Assembly: GCF_014633365.1 (NCBI RefSeq)
Contig: NC_068339.1
Coordinates: 11,183,925 to 11,247,924, forward strand
Reading direction: 5' to 3'
From: Diospyros lotus
Taxonomy: Eukaryota; Streptophyta; Magnoliopsida; Ericales; Ebenaceae
Length of the DNA: 64,000 nt
Part shown: positions 9,755-23,100 of the stretch, one piece after another
Layout of the letters: every line of letters begins with the position of its first letter
Position numbering within the stretch: position 1 is the stretch's first letter
The notes under the pieces: model-generated
What the model was told of the DNA's origin: nothing
Database searches by the model: none
Seen by the model: only the letters and a program-made list of their open reading frames with translations
Translations under genes and position numbers: made by a program

Positions 9755-11338
9755 ACCGAGTTAACTCGGTGTTTGAACAAAGGGTAGCGAGCTCTGAGGG
9801 ACGTGGTGGCGTTGATTGAAAAAACAGAGAGCTTTGAAGAGAGAGTGCCGAATCTGGCAATCCCTGCCATAATCATCAGTAGTCCACCTCTTGTAACAAA
9901 AAGGAAAACCTGACGAGTATTACAGAACCAACAGAAGAAGAATATCGATCGGAGTCCATCCCCGTCCAATTCATAATTTCTTCGCCTTCGTCTCGGATAA
10001 TCCCTTGCTTTCATTCACACCGTCTTAACAATTTTTGAACCCGACACGTCTCAAAAATAAGCCCGAGACAATGTAAAAGAAAAAGAGAGCAAGGTTTCGT
10101 TTCTGGATAAATTTTTTGACGTTTAAATTAATTATTATGTTTAAGAATGATATAATAATAATATCATTATAATAATAATATAAAAAGAATACAATAAATA
10201 ATGTACCTCACTTGTTAAATATTAATTTTGATTTGAATTTTCTTAAGACAATATGAGAGGCCATACTTTTTTTTTGTTTATATTCAAACTAAAGAGATGC
10301 ATATTCTCTATAATAAACTTAAATACTTATAATTGTGAATAGATCTAAATAAAGACGGGCGCTAAGACACTTGGGTAGTCCATTTGGTTACATATTCGGC
10401 GGCATGTTGTGTCCCTTACTATGTGATGCAATGGATTACATTATAACCCAGTTCTCTTGAACTTAGAAAAAAAAAAAAAATTGCTGTTTTTCTGTTGCTA
10501 AATACACTTAATTTGTTTGTAGTTGCAATAGGTCATCAGAGTCCTCAATGTTGGCCCTTCCAGCAATGGTAAGGACACACATGAAGCTAATTTAGGCACG
10601 AAACAAAAAAAAAAAAAAAAAAGGTTATCCTTTACCATATTGCCTTCCATTGGTTGTCACGTGCCCTGTTTGCAACTTGTAGTTTATTCTATTCAAAAAC
10701 TTGACTGCTATTATTCATTATTGTCCAGAGTTCACATAATTTTGCATTTTTTGTATGAGGTTACTAAACCTTACCATTACCAATTATCTCTTACCATTAT
10801 TTTCGTGATATTTTATAGAATACAGTCTTAATATTTTACAGTCTTATGCCAGTTTTTCCAACAGACAGGATCAAATATGAATTTCAAGAGAGAATTGTCC
10901 CAAATTGAGCAAGGCAAACCCCCTTATCCCACTCATTAAATTAGGCTCAGTAGAAGCCAATTTCATGTTAACCTTGTTCCTTGCACTGCATCAGGTATCA
11001 TTCATTCAATTAACAATACCTTGCTAAGCTGAGCTTTAGTGATAGGTATTATTAGCCCATTTCACCCTTAAACCGAGGTGAAGCTTAATATTGGTCAACT
11101 AGCCCTCAAAAGGGGAGAGAGAGGCTACTCAAACCCATACCAAATGCAACTGGATATCGACAATGGGAGGGGGAGGCCTCAACACTCAAAAAGAGTCTGA
11201 ATCGTATACCAAACTGGCTTAACGAGCCTCTTAACTATTGGAATAAGCAACCATCTAGTTATTTTATGGCACTAAATATCTTATGTTTTCTTGTTCATAA
11301 ACTTCATTAGGGCATTCAAATGATGGAATTATTAGACT
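9755..11338. other. PPR 5' leader and intergenic DNA
   Basis: 9755 to about 10020 is the likely 5' UTR/promoter of the minus-strand PPR gene and contains an overlapping upstream ATG frame. From 10050 to 11330 the DNA is AT-rich with poly-A runs at about 10467 and 10605. I see no coding region. The end near 11300 should hold the 3' UTR of the MOSC gene. Confidence 0.5.
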
Positions 11339-14300
11339 TCAAGCAGCTGCCTCGGATGGGGAAGATACCGACTTCAGAGCGTAAACAGGATCTCCTACCC
11401 TGATTATCTTTTCCTTCACGTCAGTAATGGAGTCGGAGCAAACTAAACATTGTCCAAAATAGACCTGCAAAATGATTCAAAACATAAGTTTTTTTTGTTA
11501 TCTCAAAGATACTCCTAAACTTATAATTTCAAGTTAAATTGAATCTCTGAAATTTTTATTATTTCAATTACACTCATGAATTTATTATTCTCAACAAATT
11601 TGTTAAGGTGTGCAATTGAATAAAAATTACATAATTTAATAGTGTAATTAAAATAATAAAAAATTTAAAGTTGCAATTGACTTCAAATTATGTAGTTCAA
11701 AAGTGTTTTTAAAATAACAAAAAAAATTCAAATATCTAAATGAAAAAGAATGTATACGCGAATAAAATATGTATTAGCCATGGGGCTATGCATTTTGTTA
11801 ATGTTTGAAGAAATATGCTATCCTGTGGCTGTATGATTCAGCCTCACCCTGCCGCGCTGTTTCTTGTTTGGACGAAGAACTTCGTCTGATCGGAATGTCC
11901 TAAGAGTTTCATTTGGTTCAGAGCCAACAGCTGCTGTTTCTTGATTAACTGTGGGAACCTGAAAAAAGAATGAAGAACCCTAATTAGAATAAATTTTTAT
12001 TTAATAATTATCCATAAATAATATTTTTAATAAAATATTAAAGGATTGACTTTGATAAATAAAATTGAATATTTTTATTAATTTTGAGTAATTGGGATTA
12101 CTTTCTTTCTTTCTTTTCTTTTTTGGTGTGGTTTGAGTTCTGCATTAATTGATATATGAGCCGAAGTCATGAATGCTTTTAAAGGGGTTTAGTAAAGTTT
12201 TCTGAAAAACTTATAGAAACTCAACTACCTTCATCCCCCCAAGTCCATTGTAGCAATCAACCCATTGGTAATCCAGTGTCATTGAAGCTATCGGAATCAC
12301 CTGTTCGGTCAGACAACACCAGCGAACCAATCCAGAAGCTCCGCCCTTCTTTCTGTTTGTTCACTGCCACTGAAGATATTCAAAACCAGCAATAGCAACG
12401 GTGTCGGACTCCTCAACCAGCAACATCAGAAAACCCTAGCCGCAGAAGCCATCACCGTCGGGATCCTTTGCTGACCTGAACCCCAAGTGACAGTCCCGCG
12501 GGGGCCATAACAACTTTCGATCTTCTCCAACAAAGCAGCTTGGCATCATCAAAATCCTTCACGGTTCTTTGTTTTATGCTTCTGGTCCAACAGACGCCTT
12601 CCTCGACGGCAAAAAGTTCGGGCAACATTGCCGCTGCCGTCACCACCCGAAGCTCTCTGCAACAGCCAGATTTGTCGCGATTTGATCAGGGGCACACAAT
12701 GTGAATCCTTCGTTGCTTGTTACTTCACTGTAAGCCTAACCCTACCCAATTTCATCATACTGTAACCCGATTTGAGAACCAATACCCATACCCGATCCAT
12801 TAAAAACCCAATAACCCGCAACCCAATTACCTAACAACTTGCCCCAATAACTCACCCGTTCAGCACAGCCCAACCACAATTACACAACCCACTTTTGCTA
12901 TGAACCCGGCCACTAGCTACTCTAGTCTACGGCAGGAAAAATGTTTTCTACCCAAAATTAAATTCAACCTTGCTTTGTGTCACGACTCTACGGTTTCTAG
13001 GGTTTGAATAGGAATTTGAAGAAGAAAGAACAGAAATGGAGGGAGAAAATAGAATGGACAGAAGGAGAATTTGAGAAGAGAACAGAAGGGTTTGGATGAA
13101 GAGAGAGAAATGACAGCGAGGGGATAGACCGATTTCATTCAATTCATTGATGATCCTCCTATTACTGCTCTCTAGCAACAACCATAACTATTTCTCCAAA
13201 GTGAAAATAACTATTTCTCCAAAGAATATTGGCAAAATATTCAACGTAATTTTGAGAGATTAGGTGAGCCTTTCAGCACTCGGTAGGCCTTAATGAAGCA
13301 AAAGTTAAAAAAGAAATACCTATCCTCCTTCCATAAGGAACAGTTACAACAACTACTACTAAATCTAAAACAGTCCAATTTAAGTGTAACTGAATACTTG
13401 ACCCAACCAGAAAATATTCTTATTCGATATGCTTTAGACAAGGATTACTTTTTTACAATGCAAAGGTTTATGAATGGATTGACGATGGACATCCAGAAAG
13501 AGATTATGTTGCACTCTCCTGAAACTGTAGAGGAAGCCTATCATAAAGCATTGTAGATAGAAAAATACATTAAAGCTCCTCCTGTTCGTCGAGTGTCCAC
13601 CCAATTACCTGACCCCCATCCATTAAGGTCCTTTCCTCCACTTTCCTTTAGAGGTACTAATATCAGTAGGGCAGGTCCTTAGCCTCCAGGGATAGCTTTG
13701 CTAGGAATAGAAATTTTCCTTACAATAATTCCCAACCTAGTACTTCCCATCCTCATAATCGTTCCATTCATAAGAATGGTCACATAGGTGTTGTCCTGAG
13801 CGCATCCTCATAACCCTTCTATTCAATCCCACCATTGTCATAAGAAGGGTCACATAGCTGTTTGTTGTCCTGAGCGCATCTTAACTCTAAGCAAGAGCAA
13901 GAACTTACTAATCAACTTGAGGATGAAGATGGAATAGTTAATCCATTAGATTTTTCTAGAGGAGAGGAAGAGATTGATGATGATCTAGATTTTGTCGAAG
14001 AGGTTAACATTGAGAGGTTGTACTGACTTCCATGATAATGAATGGAAACACACTAGTATTTTCCAGACATGCATTAAGAGTGGTGAGAAAACTTGCATAC
14101 TAGTTATTGATGGGGGTAGCACCGTGATTGTAGTTTCTAAGTCTGCAATTATTTGACTCGCCTTAAGATAAAATCACATCTAAAACCATTTAAAGTTGCA
14201 TGGGTGAATAACACAACTTTACCTATCATTGGGAGATGCCTTCTTCCTATTCAATTGGGTGATTATATAGATGAGATTCTTTGCGATGCTTTACCTATGG

Positions 14301-17300
14301 ATTTTGCCCATATCCTTTTAGGTCACCCTTGACTTTATGACATGAGTGTAGTTCATTATGGAAAAAATAAATACCTATGTCTTTAACTATAAGGGTAAGA
14401 AACCCACATTGATCCCTGCTACACATTTTAGTAGAGGCACTAGGACCACGCCCAAGCAAGCACCGCCAGTCCCTAGTAAAAACACATTCATTTGATAGCT
14501 CCTAAGGCATTTAAAAAATTGTTAAGAAAGTGGATATGGGTTAGCCATTATAGCTAAGGAGTCCATTTTGAGTCCCTTGAGAGTTTGGAGTTTCTATCTA
14601 GGATGAAACCATTGTTAGAAGAATTTCCTAATATCATGCCCAATGAGGTCCCTAGTGGCCTACCACCTATGAGAGATATCCAGCATGCCATTGATCTAGT
14701 TTCCAAGTCTCAATTACCTAATTTGCCCCATTATAGGATGAACCCAAAAGAGTGAGTTGAATTGAATAGGAAAGTAGAAGACCTTTTGACTAAAGGATTT
14801 GTTTGACATAGCCTTTGTGCCGTCCCTGCCCTTTTAACCCCTAAAAAAGATGGATTTTGACGAATGTGTGATAGTAGAATCATTAATAAAATCACCATCA
14901 AATACAAACTTCTCATTTCGAGATTGGATGATATGTTGGATATGTTGGCCGGTTCTAGTTGGTTTTCCTAGATAGATTTGTAGAGTGGGTATCATCAAAT
15001 TCTACTCAACTTGGAGATAAGTGGAAAATTGCCTTCCATCCCCAAACTAATGGACAAACTGAAGTGTTGAAATGTAGTTTAGGAGATTTGCTTAGGTTTC
15101 TTGTAGGCAATAAGCCTGGTAATTGGGATTTGGCCTTGCCAACTGTTGAGTTTGCCTATAACAACTTTGTTAATAGGTCCACTGGAAAAAGTCCCTTCAA
15201 GATTGTTTATGGTTACTCCCTTGCACCCCTATTGATCTTATACCCTTACTCCAAATGTCCAAATTTTTTAGTTTGCTGAGAGTTTTACCCAACACATCCA
15301 TGACTTACATGTTGAGATTAGAAGAAAAATTGCAATGAGTAATGTTGACTATAAACTTGCTATTGATGTACATCGTAGGGTGTGGGACTTTAATGAAGGT
15401 GAGTATGTCATGGTTTATATTCATTCAAAGTGCTTCTCCAAACATTCCTCATGCTTGAGCTAATGGCCCATTTCCTATCATTTGCAAACTTAGACTTAAT
15501 GCTTATTTACTCAACTTACCTCATGCTTATTTTCAATGTGGAAGATTTAACTCCTTACTTGGCACATTTGAGCATCCTCTCCTGCCTACAGTGTTCTTGC
15601 AGGTCACTAGGTTCCTTGTATCCCACGCATATCGCAACAAAAGGATGTGATTGATGTTGTGCTTAATGATGAGATTGTGACTTCTCATGGCAATGGTTAT
15701 TAATGATTTCTTGTCAAATGAAAAGATTGACTAGATTTAGATAACACTTAGATTACTAAAGAGGATTTTTGAGTCATAGATCCCCGAGCTTTTAGTTTTG
15801 GAGTGGTATTTACAATCCAACTCATCGAAGCTGAGTTCTTTTCAACTAGGAAGACTGATGAAGATCATTGAGACAAGAAGCAATATTTTATGCATAAAAG
15901 TAGAAATTAATATTGTTTATTGTTTTATTAATTTTTTTATTGTAATTTGTTTCCTAAGTTTGTTTTAATTTCTTAATTTCCTAGCATCCTAATTAGATAA
16001 GGATTACCTTTATAATTATAATTTGATTATACTAAGGAATCCTAGTTAAAATAATTTCTATCAATTAGTTGTCTATAAATAATTCTTTAATGAAGTATTG
16101 AAGGGCAGATTTTGATAAATAATATTGAATATTACTATTGATTTCGAGTAGTGGGGATTACTCTTGTTTCTTTGTTTGGGTTATGCATCATAAAGTGAAT
16201 GCACCAAATATAGGCTTTAAGAACTAATCAAACTTGCCATGTTTCCATTAAAAATGCACCGAATACAGGATTTAAGAAATGAATGGAAAATCTGAATCAT
16301 TTATGAAAGAACTTATCAAACTTGCCAAGGAGGAACTCAAGGTAACTTTACCTTGCAGCGGTAGCATAGCAGGACACTATGAAATGTGAGCTTATTAATA
16401 TTGATCTCCTTCCATAAATCCTCAGAAAATGGTTCGCAGCCATCAACAAGGATACTGTGAAATTTAAAAAAAAAGAAAAAAAAAATGCAAGTATTAGGCC
16501 ATATTACATGCCAAGTCAACCGAGAAAGAAAAGGGTTCTTGAATGGAGTTTGTATGTTTCTCTCTTTTTATCCCTTCTGTGTTGCTGAGAAGATGTCTAT
16601 GCCTGTAAAGCACCTTTGGGTTGGTTGGCCATTCTACATTAGAAGTCAACTTCATGTGTCTGGCCAATGTTATGCATGGTTTAAAAACAAAATGTTCTAT
16701 GAAATATATAAGTTCCAAACATGTACTTTGGTCTGAAGCGGTTGGCTGATACAGGCTCCTTAAGAAGCTTATTCAGTTCATCCAAGGATCCCTGTGAAAA
16801 AGACAATTACCAAATCCAGGTCAGACACTTGTATTCTATAGAAGGGTTACTCCAAAAGAAAATGTTAAATAACCTGGGATAAAATGAGGAACTGAGTAGC
16901 ATCGGAAAACATAATTTTGTATCCATGAGCATAATTAGGGTCAACGGCCCTTGTCTCATTTACTGCATAGCAAGCAAACAAACAAACAAATAATCACTAT
17001 TTATTTGAATTGCAAACACCATGATGCAAGAATATTACACAGTAACACGCTAAAGTAAAATAACAGAGTTCCAGGATAATGTTTACATACTTCTAGAACT
17101 GTGGAAATCCAATTCAAGGAAATATGCAACTTGATCTAAGATTCTACCTATTTTGGAGAATTCAAAATAGTTGTTGGATAAAACACGAAGGTGACGTGCT
17201 TATTGTTGTGGGGCTAAGAGATGAGAAATCTGCCTCTAGATTATGATTTCCCAATAAACAAAATAACACGCTCCAGAAATTTCTTAGCAGAAACATGATA

Positions 17301-18613
17301 TAGACATAGTTTCAATGTTTAAGACATTACATTCTAACTTGTTGCTTGTTAAAAAAAGAAAAAAAAAAACATGTGCCAAAAAGAAAAAGAAACGCTTATT
17401 TGTTTACCAGCCAAAAGAACATTCTTTAGAGATTATGTTTCAGCCACCAAATAGAACCTACAAACAAGTCTGATTCATACAAGAAACAGAATATATAGAT
17501 AGACTCATTCTTTGTTCAGGGAAACACAAACAAGGTTCTAAAAGCAGTTTCGATGATTTGAGTGCTACCTTCGTTGAAACGCACTAGGTGACATGGTTTC
17601 TGAAGAAAACTTGAGAACCATTTTGATGGTTCATCCCCCTCGTCAAATGCAGAGCCAGACCAATCCCACAGGGAAACACCGTCAGAAGTTTCACGCGGTT
17701 TACTCAATGGAACTTTCAGCACATCCATTCCAGGAGCCCGGACCACTGAGGGAGGAAATAAATATTACTGGCTAAAGCACACCAAAAACATAATACATGC
17801 CTAGCCATCCTAGCCAATCAGGATTGTTTATGAAGGTTAACTTTGCTATTCCTAGGTCCTTTTTCATATAGAAAACTATAAACAGATGGTGTAAACATCT
17901 GTGGACGATAATTCATCTGATGTAAACTTTTGTCTAATTGGGAAGATCGCAGTTTCATACTCTGAAACTCAATTCCAGGATATGAAGCAAGAATGTGAAC
18001 ATCTTCATAAAGCAATATGAAATTCTGCAAGATTGGGAGAGTTTTTGATGGTCATAGTTTGGCATCTATTAGAAATGGAGAAGCTGTTTAGAGTTCTAAT
18101 AAAAAAATTGAACTTTCTACAATAGACCAAAAAAAAAAAAAAAAGCTGCAAACCTTAAGTGTTTTTATTTTTTATTTTTTTAAGCTTTACCTAAATAGGA
18201 GTTGTTACTAGGCTCCCAATCCTCACAGAATGCCTCAGTAGGCAACTCTACTTGAATCAGAGCAAGCATTGGTTCAACTCTTTGTGTAATGGCCCTGCCT
18301 TTAGAACTGATGACCATCCATTGTCGATCCCACCGAAATCCTGTTGCAAACAGAAAAGAACCTCGGTCGAGTTCCACAGCAAGTTCGAGAGAAAAAAAGA
18401 ACGATTCGAGTTTTAATTTCGAGAAAAATTGAAGACAATTGTGCATCCATTAGCTACAAAACAAAAATCAGGGAAAGAAAGAGAAGAGAATGAACCAGTG
18501 GAAGAGAGGGAGGCTTCAGAGACAGAGATTCCGCGGCAAGATTTGATCGGGTAGATGAAGAGCGATTTCACTCGAGCGGACACCGCCGCCGCTGCTGATT
18601 CAGGCTCGGCCAT
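11339..18613 (-). CDS. MOSC-domain / mARC-like molybdenum cofactor protein, 8 exons
   Basis: Exons from 5' to 3' on the minus strand are 18496-18613, 18191-18340, 17569-17745, 16874-16962, 16727-16791, 16352-16454, 11848-11958 and 11339-11464. All junctions are GT-AG, and the phases join to 312 residues with one stop. The protein starts [20 protein letters not shown], then has [18 protein letters not shown] (MOSC N-terminal beta-barrel), [44 protein letters not shown] and [13 protein letters not shown], and ends SSPSEAAA. This order matches plant homologs of the mitochondrial amidoxime-reducing component. Family knowledge puts the Mo-coordinating cysteine in the CYRC segment, and that segment lies exactly at the exon 6/7 junction. 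Intron 7 (11959-16351, 4.4 kb) holds a degenerate Gypsy element in the opposite orientation. The physiological substrate is unknown from sequence. Confidence 0.92.
11977..16190 (+). mobile_element. Degenerate Ty3/Gypsy retrotransposon inside intron 7 of the MOSC gene
   Basis: Similar sequences at about 11977-12145 and about 16035-16187 are the ends of two LTRs. Shared blocks are TATAAATAAT-like, TTTGATAAATAA.ATTGAATATT, and GAGTA.T.GGGATTACT, with the last part ending near TGCA. Between them, on the + strand, come a GC-richer leader (12240-12900), gag and pol remains. The left LTR is cut short only about 18 bp from exon 7 of the host gene, which is transcribed in the opposite direction. Stops and frameshifts are frequent, so it is long dead. 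Confidence 0.8.
13290..15280 (+). pseudogene. Gypsy gag-pol remains with an RT-to-integrase internal deletion
   Basis: At 13293-13556 there is a retrotransposon gag segment ([43 protein letters not shown]). Around 14600-15030 there is reverse transcriptase sequence with stops: [29 protein letters not shown]-like, and SWFS-IDL-SGYHQI followed by GDKWKIAF. The frame then runs straight on into integrase C-terminal sequence at about 15035-15240: [45 protein letters not shown]. The rest of RT, RNase H and most of integrase are missing. Confidence 0.8.
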
Positions 18614-20124
18614 TCTTCAGTTGCTTCTCTATCGATTATCCATTGACGGTGGTCTTTTATTGAGGGGAAGGGGAAGGGGTTTGTCGTGGAGTGGAGTACA
18701 GTGACACGTGGAAGCGACAGGCTTCTCCAGGCAGAGCAAACATTCAAACCTGGAGCCATTTGGAGATGAGAACGAACCGTCAATGACTGGACTACCAGGT
18801 AGCCCATATATATATATATATATATATATGCATGCACCCACATTTCCCTACTCGGATAAAATGGTTGACAAATACACTTCAAATAACAAAATTACTCCCG
18901 TATTAATTGTAAATTCATCCTTCCTGTCCTTAACTGCCTCCCCTCTCCTTGATTCGTCGTTGCATCCTCATCATCGCTGTCACCTCCCCATTGTATCCTC
19001 ATTGCTTGGCCATTACCACCTCTCTCTAATTGGGGCTTTATCTCGAATACGGATGAAACCTGATCAATTCTTATTTACCGTAAACAGGGAAGAGAGAGTA
19101 GAGAGGAGACAATAAATAAGTGGATTTGTTTCATAATTTTACATGTATGTAAGATTGTGTAAATCTGTATGTATATGTAGCACGATTCTCGATACAAAAA
19201 AAAAATACAATATAATTGAATATTTCTGTAGTTAAGTTTTTATTAGAAAACTTCTTGATAATTTTATAAAATTTGATAATTTTATTAATATGGAATTAAG
19301 AAGTATGTTTCATATTATTTCTTTAATTTAATAGATCTCGAGATCAAAAACTTTAAAAGAGATATTTGTGTGCAAACTTTTAAATTTATAAGTTTTGAAT
19401 GAAAATTACTTTTTTTATAATACTTTGCTCTTATTTTACCAAAAAAAGACTTCTCACAAGCCAAAACTATGAATGATGTTAAAGTCAAATAAATAATTTT
19501 ACCTTTACTGTGACGGTCACCCCCGAAACTTATATTTTAAAAATATTTACATTATTTTAAGAATATTTTCTGTAAAATAAACGAAGTAAGAAAGAAAGCC
19601 ATAAAAAAAAACCAGAGGAGAAATTGCAGGATACAGTTAGCAAATGAAGAAGTAAAGACCATCCTCCACTCACTGTGGCATCTTATTATTGTACATAACT
19701 CGTTCGATTTTGTACATGCATTTGCATTGACAATGTCGTACACGTCCTCAACATTATTCTTCTCTCTCTTTCTTTCTTATCTATTTGTGGGCTATTATAA
19801 GACTCAACTACAAGTCTTCATTTACATCTCATTAACTTACTTATACAATGTAACAAGAGCAGAGTCGGTTCTTTAGAAGAAATTCCTGGGTAAGGGTCAT
19901 TCACAATCCCATCCTCGCCAGAATTCTAAGATGAAACTGAAGGTTTCCCAAATCCCAACTAGCAAAATCCACCCCCCTTGTGAAAGGCTTTCGTTTAGCC
20001 GTGATTGCCCGAGCTTCTGTTTCTGCAGAAATGAAGGATACACACACATCCATTAGTGAAAATAAGTACGAGCAAAATAAAACTGAGTTGCTCAAACAAG
20101 AGCGCAATTACCTGCCTACCTTTC
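18614..20124. other. Intergenic DNA between the MOSC and VSR genes
   Basis: 18614-18780 is the likely promoter/leader of the MOSC gene. A TA microsatellite lies at about 18807-18829. From 19860 to about 20025 the sequence could be a further 3' UTR exon of the VSR gene, because the minus strand shows a possible donor (AAAG|GTAGG) just after the VSR stop and an acceptor (TTTCTGCAG) near 20024. No other gene is supported. Confidence 0.45.
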
Positions 20125-23100
20125 TCATACAGATGAACCATGCCGGAGAGGTTCAGATTCATGGTGCACAACTTGATTGCCGTGCTGGTTGTCAAGTGGC
20201 ATGTACTGCGACATGATAGCCATAATTTCCGAGTCCATGTAAGACTGCAAGAAGAGGAAACGTTTTAGGTAAGCGAGTTATTTGATCATTTACTAATGGA
20301 TGAATCAGAACACTAAATAGATCAGTGAATCTCCACCAAACATTACCCTGAGCCTGTATTTGTAGAATATATAACCAGCGATACCAGCACCAGCTACAGC
20401 CGCTAGCACCAATATGGTAAGGAACCATCCAAATTTTGATGCATTTCTTTCTGTACAAATGGATGAACAAGATCAAAACACGGCTGGCTACTGATTTTAC
20501 TTTCTCAACATGTAGCAAATATCTCCTATTCCTATTATGTCATCTGAAGGCAAAGACTACCGCTTGATCTTTTGCAAACATTTGCAGCGTACATTGACAT
20601 CATGCAAAAAGTCCTACTGTGCTTATAATTAGAGTTAAAACAGAGCTGAAAGTTTGGGAACCTAGAATGGTTATTACAAGAATAGAAGACCATTAAAGAT
20701 GCAGATGCAAATGACATAGGAAGACAGAATCCGTCCAATTTTATTGTCTGAAATAGATTTTGTAGGATAAGGAAAAGGCTAATTGCTGAATAGAATAGTT
20801 ACTGACTTCTCTTGAAATAAGCTAGAGTTGCACTTAGATGTGATGCTGTTTTGAATACTATCCCCATAGCTGGGTCTACCGGCCATAAACTAAAAAGGTT
20901 TTTGTTGAGCCTAGCGGGTTATCCCCCATTTGGTCTTAGTAGATGTTCCATGTTCAAACTGATATGGTAACTAGACCCATTAAGAGGACAAATATTGGGA
21001 CTTAGTAGATGTTCTGTGTTCAAATTTATATTGTAAATAGACCAATTAAGAGTACGCATGTCGATCCCGGATGGGATGTAAAAAGAATGTAGCTAATCAA
21101 GTTCGAGCTGTCAAAAGACTCAGTTAGAAGTCCGCTCATGCTGGTTGACCAAATTTACAAACCAATTCCAATTATAAAGAAAAAAAGAAAAAAACTTACC
21201 TATTCCTTGGTCTTGGAACTCAAAGCTTAGAGCACATAAGATCTTATGAAAAACCAAGGGGCCATTTGAGAAAGCTTTCAGCTTTCTAGTTTTAGCTCTC
21301 ATTTTTTTTTTGGCCTAGTTTTCATTTTCATTAAAAAAAAAAAAAAAAAACTTAGCATGTTATTTGACAACTATGATTTGCTTTTATATTTGTGTTTGAT
21401 TTTTTTTTTCTTATTCTTGAAATATTTTTTTTTTTCTCAAAACCCTTCCGCCACCTATGACTGGGGTTGCCAGTGACTCCCTTGCCAAGTTGTCGACATG
21501 CCAACTACTCCAAAAATTGCACCTCTCAGAGATTTTTGGGACTTGCCAATGTGGTTTGAGATACCGGCAACCACTCCAATGACTTTTTGGTGACCTTGGT
21601 CACTGTCAATGTGAGAGCAAGAGAAGGAAAGAAAATAAAAGCGCAATAAAAAATTGAGAAAACAAGTTTTTCTTGTTTCAAAAATTTGAGAAGTTCTAAA
21701 AATTTTCAGTTTCCTTGAAAACAAAAACAAGAACCAAAGGTGAGTTTTTGTTTTTATTTTCAGAATAAGGAAAACAAAATCCTGCCAAATGGGCCCCAAG
21801 ATCCTTCTCCGTGAGCACAACTAGAGCCTCATTCATGGCTGCTCAAAATACTTCAGGTAATAAACAGATTAGGCAAAATGTTCGTTTCAGATTAAGCAAG
21901 CAGGAACCCACAACTGAACTTAGGTCAGCCTGTTATTAAGCTTGCTCAAGGGTTAGTTTTGTGCTGGAAATGAGGTTTTCTTCAATTACTACAACATATG
22001 AGTGATACCTCAAGGACCAGTGAGAATGGGTGGTTGTGAGGAAAAAAATAACGTGTTGGGAGTATCTATTTTGCAATCTTCTTCACATTTTATTTCAATG
22101 TTTTCTCTCCATAGAATAGGTTTTGAATGAACCATTTAAATTTTTTTGCAAGCTTTGCATGATATAGATTGTGCATTTTTCCTCTTGTTTTTCTTTCTAA
22201 TTAGTAATTTCAGCCCTAATCTTGATCTCGTCGTCATAATGAAATTAAAGAATGGCAAAGAAAACAGGATAGCATTTATACCTAACAAGCCCATATTATC
22301 TCTAGTACGACTTACAAAGGGACATGAATGTGCAATGATGCACATAATAACTAATGCATCCCGTGGATGAAACATAGATGCCATCAAAACTTCCTCAAAA
22401 CAGGATCATTTAGAATCTTCGATAAAAGAATTATCTTACCGATACATGTGTCTTGTCCCTCTATGTATAGCTTGTTGCCATCACATTTGCAGTCATATCC
22501 TCCCCATGTATTCTTACAGGTGCAGCCATTACATTTACAGGCTAGACCTTCCTTGCATTCATTAATATCTGATGTAAACAAGAAGCCAAAAGTCATAATT
22601 TTGGATATAATTGCTAAGCATATAAATTTTACATGCATACAATTGCACAAAATTCTCTGTCTTCCCAGAAAATAAAGAAAATCACCTTCACATGTATGAC
22701 CGTCACCACGGAAACCATGTGGACATTGACAACCAGTTAGGACAGACTCCTGTTTCATGTAAATATGACAGCTTACAGTGAGAGAAATAACCCCCAAAAG
22801 AAAAGATAACGAAACATATTGTATAGCATAAAAATTAATGATAATGTTTGCAAAATCAAAAGTGATGAGACGATGCTACTGAACTGAGCAAGCAGATAAA
22901 GTTTTCCCATTTTTAGTTTCTGACCAGCAACCTCCATTGTTTACTGCACACCTTCCAGGACCAACAGCTGCCAGACAGAGAAAGACAGCAAGGAACAGAG
23001 TTATATATTCTGGATAATTTGTAATTATAGTCTGTGAAGGGTATAGCATTTTAAACTTCCTAAACAAACAAAAAGAATTGGGCAGGTGCAGCAGTCAACA

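Noticed and set aside
9454..10014. 186-codon minus frame overlapping the PPR gene
   Set aside because: Mostly the PPR gene read in another frame. Only its upstream ATG part is kept, as a possible uORF finding.
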